In this document: positions 5,763 through 5,999 of the stretch, in pieces | Numbering within the stretch: the stretch's first letter is position 1 | Layout of the letters: every line of letters begins with the position of its first letter | Source of the DNA: Bacillota bacterium | GTDB lineage: Bacteria > Bacillota > Clostridia > Oscillospirales > Acutalibacteraceae | Assembly: GCA_023416955.1 (NCBI GenBank) | Contig: JAEZGM010000010.1 | Location: 1 to 5,999, forward strand | Length of the DNA: 5,999 bases | Direction: 5' to 3' | Notes under the pieces: model-generated | What the model was told of the DNA's origin: nothing | What the model saw: the letters and a program-made list of their open reading frames with translations, nothing else | Databases searched by the model: none | Translations under genes and position numbers: made by a program

Positions 5763-5999
5763 TCAATCGATTACCACCGTTGTCTCGTTGGGACTATTGT
5801 CATATACCCACTAAGAATCTTTCACCGAAAGATGCACGCAACCATGGGAATCCTTATGTCCAAGATCGTTTGCGTGAACCTTTCTCGATTTTTCGGAGAC
5901 AAAGAAGTAGTGCAATCGGCTGAAATCAAAGAATATTACGCAATTGCTGGCTACGCCGCCTGCTGCTGATAAAAACGCCTCCGAAATTCCGCTGGTGTA
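5763..5999 (-). pseudogene. Decayed L,D-transpeptidase (YkuD domain), C-terminal part
   Basis: Reading the minus strand in the frame that ends at TGA 5765-5763 gives LHYFFVSEKS, then DLGHKDSHGCVHLSVKDS, a TAG at 5813-5811, then WVYDNSPNETTVVID. This matches the end of YkuD-type L,D-transpeptidases, enzymes that cross-link or attach proteins to peptidoglycan outside the membrane. SHGC at 5849-5838 holds the catalytic Cys, and the His at 5912-5910 sits 24 codons before it, as expected for the active-site His. The family normally reads HGC(V/I)RL and ...KWxYDN, so the conserved Arg is His here and the TAG replaces what is normally Lys (AAG). Upstream, the conserved TP-start of the domain appears in a different frame (TPAEFRRRFYQQQAA, from 5998), suggesting an additional frameshift. 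The gene extends beyond the right edge. Nonfunctional decay is the likeliest reading; a sequencing error or stop readthrough is less likely. Confidence 0.75.

Noticed and set aside
5699..5969. Plus-strand open frames of about 75 codons at the right end
   Set aside because: They are antisense to the L,D-transpeptidase remnant, whose motifs on the minus strand account for the sequence.

Overview
The window looks like a chromosomal segment of a Gram-positive Bacillota. Clostridia or a relative is my guess; no taxonomic marker gene is present. The reasons are the strong purine-rich ribosome binding sites, a B. subtilis PhoR/PhoP-style OmpR-family two-component pair, a U-tract intrinsic terminator, and a YkuD-type L,D-transpeptidase remnant. 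It holds five complete protein-coding genes, one gene cut by the left edge and one decayed gene at the right edge. I see no rRNA, tRNA, CRISPR array or insertion sequence.

Layout. Positions 1-1849 (minus strand) carry a small metabolic cluster, transcribed right to left: a short-chain dehydrogenase/reductase resembling bacterial 20-beta-hydroxysteroid dehydrogenases, then two NTF2/SnoaL-like proteins, the second running off the left edge. Positions 1850-2372 are a divergent intergenic region. Positions 2373-4089 (plus strand) are an overlapping OmpR-family response regulator and sensor histidine kinase pair, followed by two hairpins. Positions 4263-5450 (minus) encode a 12-helix major facilitator transporter convergent with the kinase. 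Positions 5451-5762 hold its leader, with a promoter, an early terminator hairpin and a small palindrome. From 5763 to the right edge (minus) lies the C-terminal part of an L,D-transpeptidase with its SHGC active-site motif but an in-frame TAG and probably further damage.

How it may work together. The heptamer GTAAACT occurs as tandem copies exactly 11 bp apart upstream of the dehydrogenase and upstream of the first SnoaL-like gene. A degenerate pair with the same spacing lies just upstream of a consensus -10 in front of the response regulator gene. Direct repeats one helical turn apart are the usual target of PhoB/OmpR/PhoP-type regulators. The simplest reading is that the regulator encoded here controls its own operon and the neighbouring dehydrogenase/SnoaL cluster. 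The kinase has almost no extracytoplasmic domain, so its signal may be sensed in or at the membrane. The substrate is unknown; a lipophilic or cyclic ketone/alcohol is an inference from the enzyme families only. Whether the transporter belongs to the same system is open, because it lacks the tandem motif.
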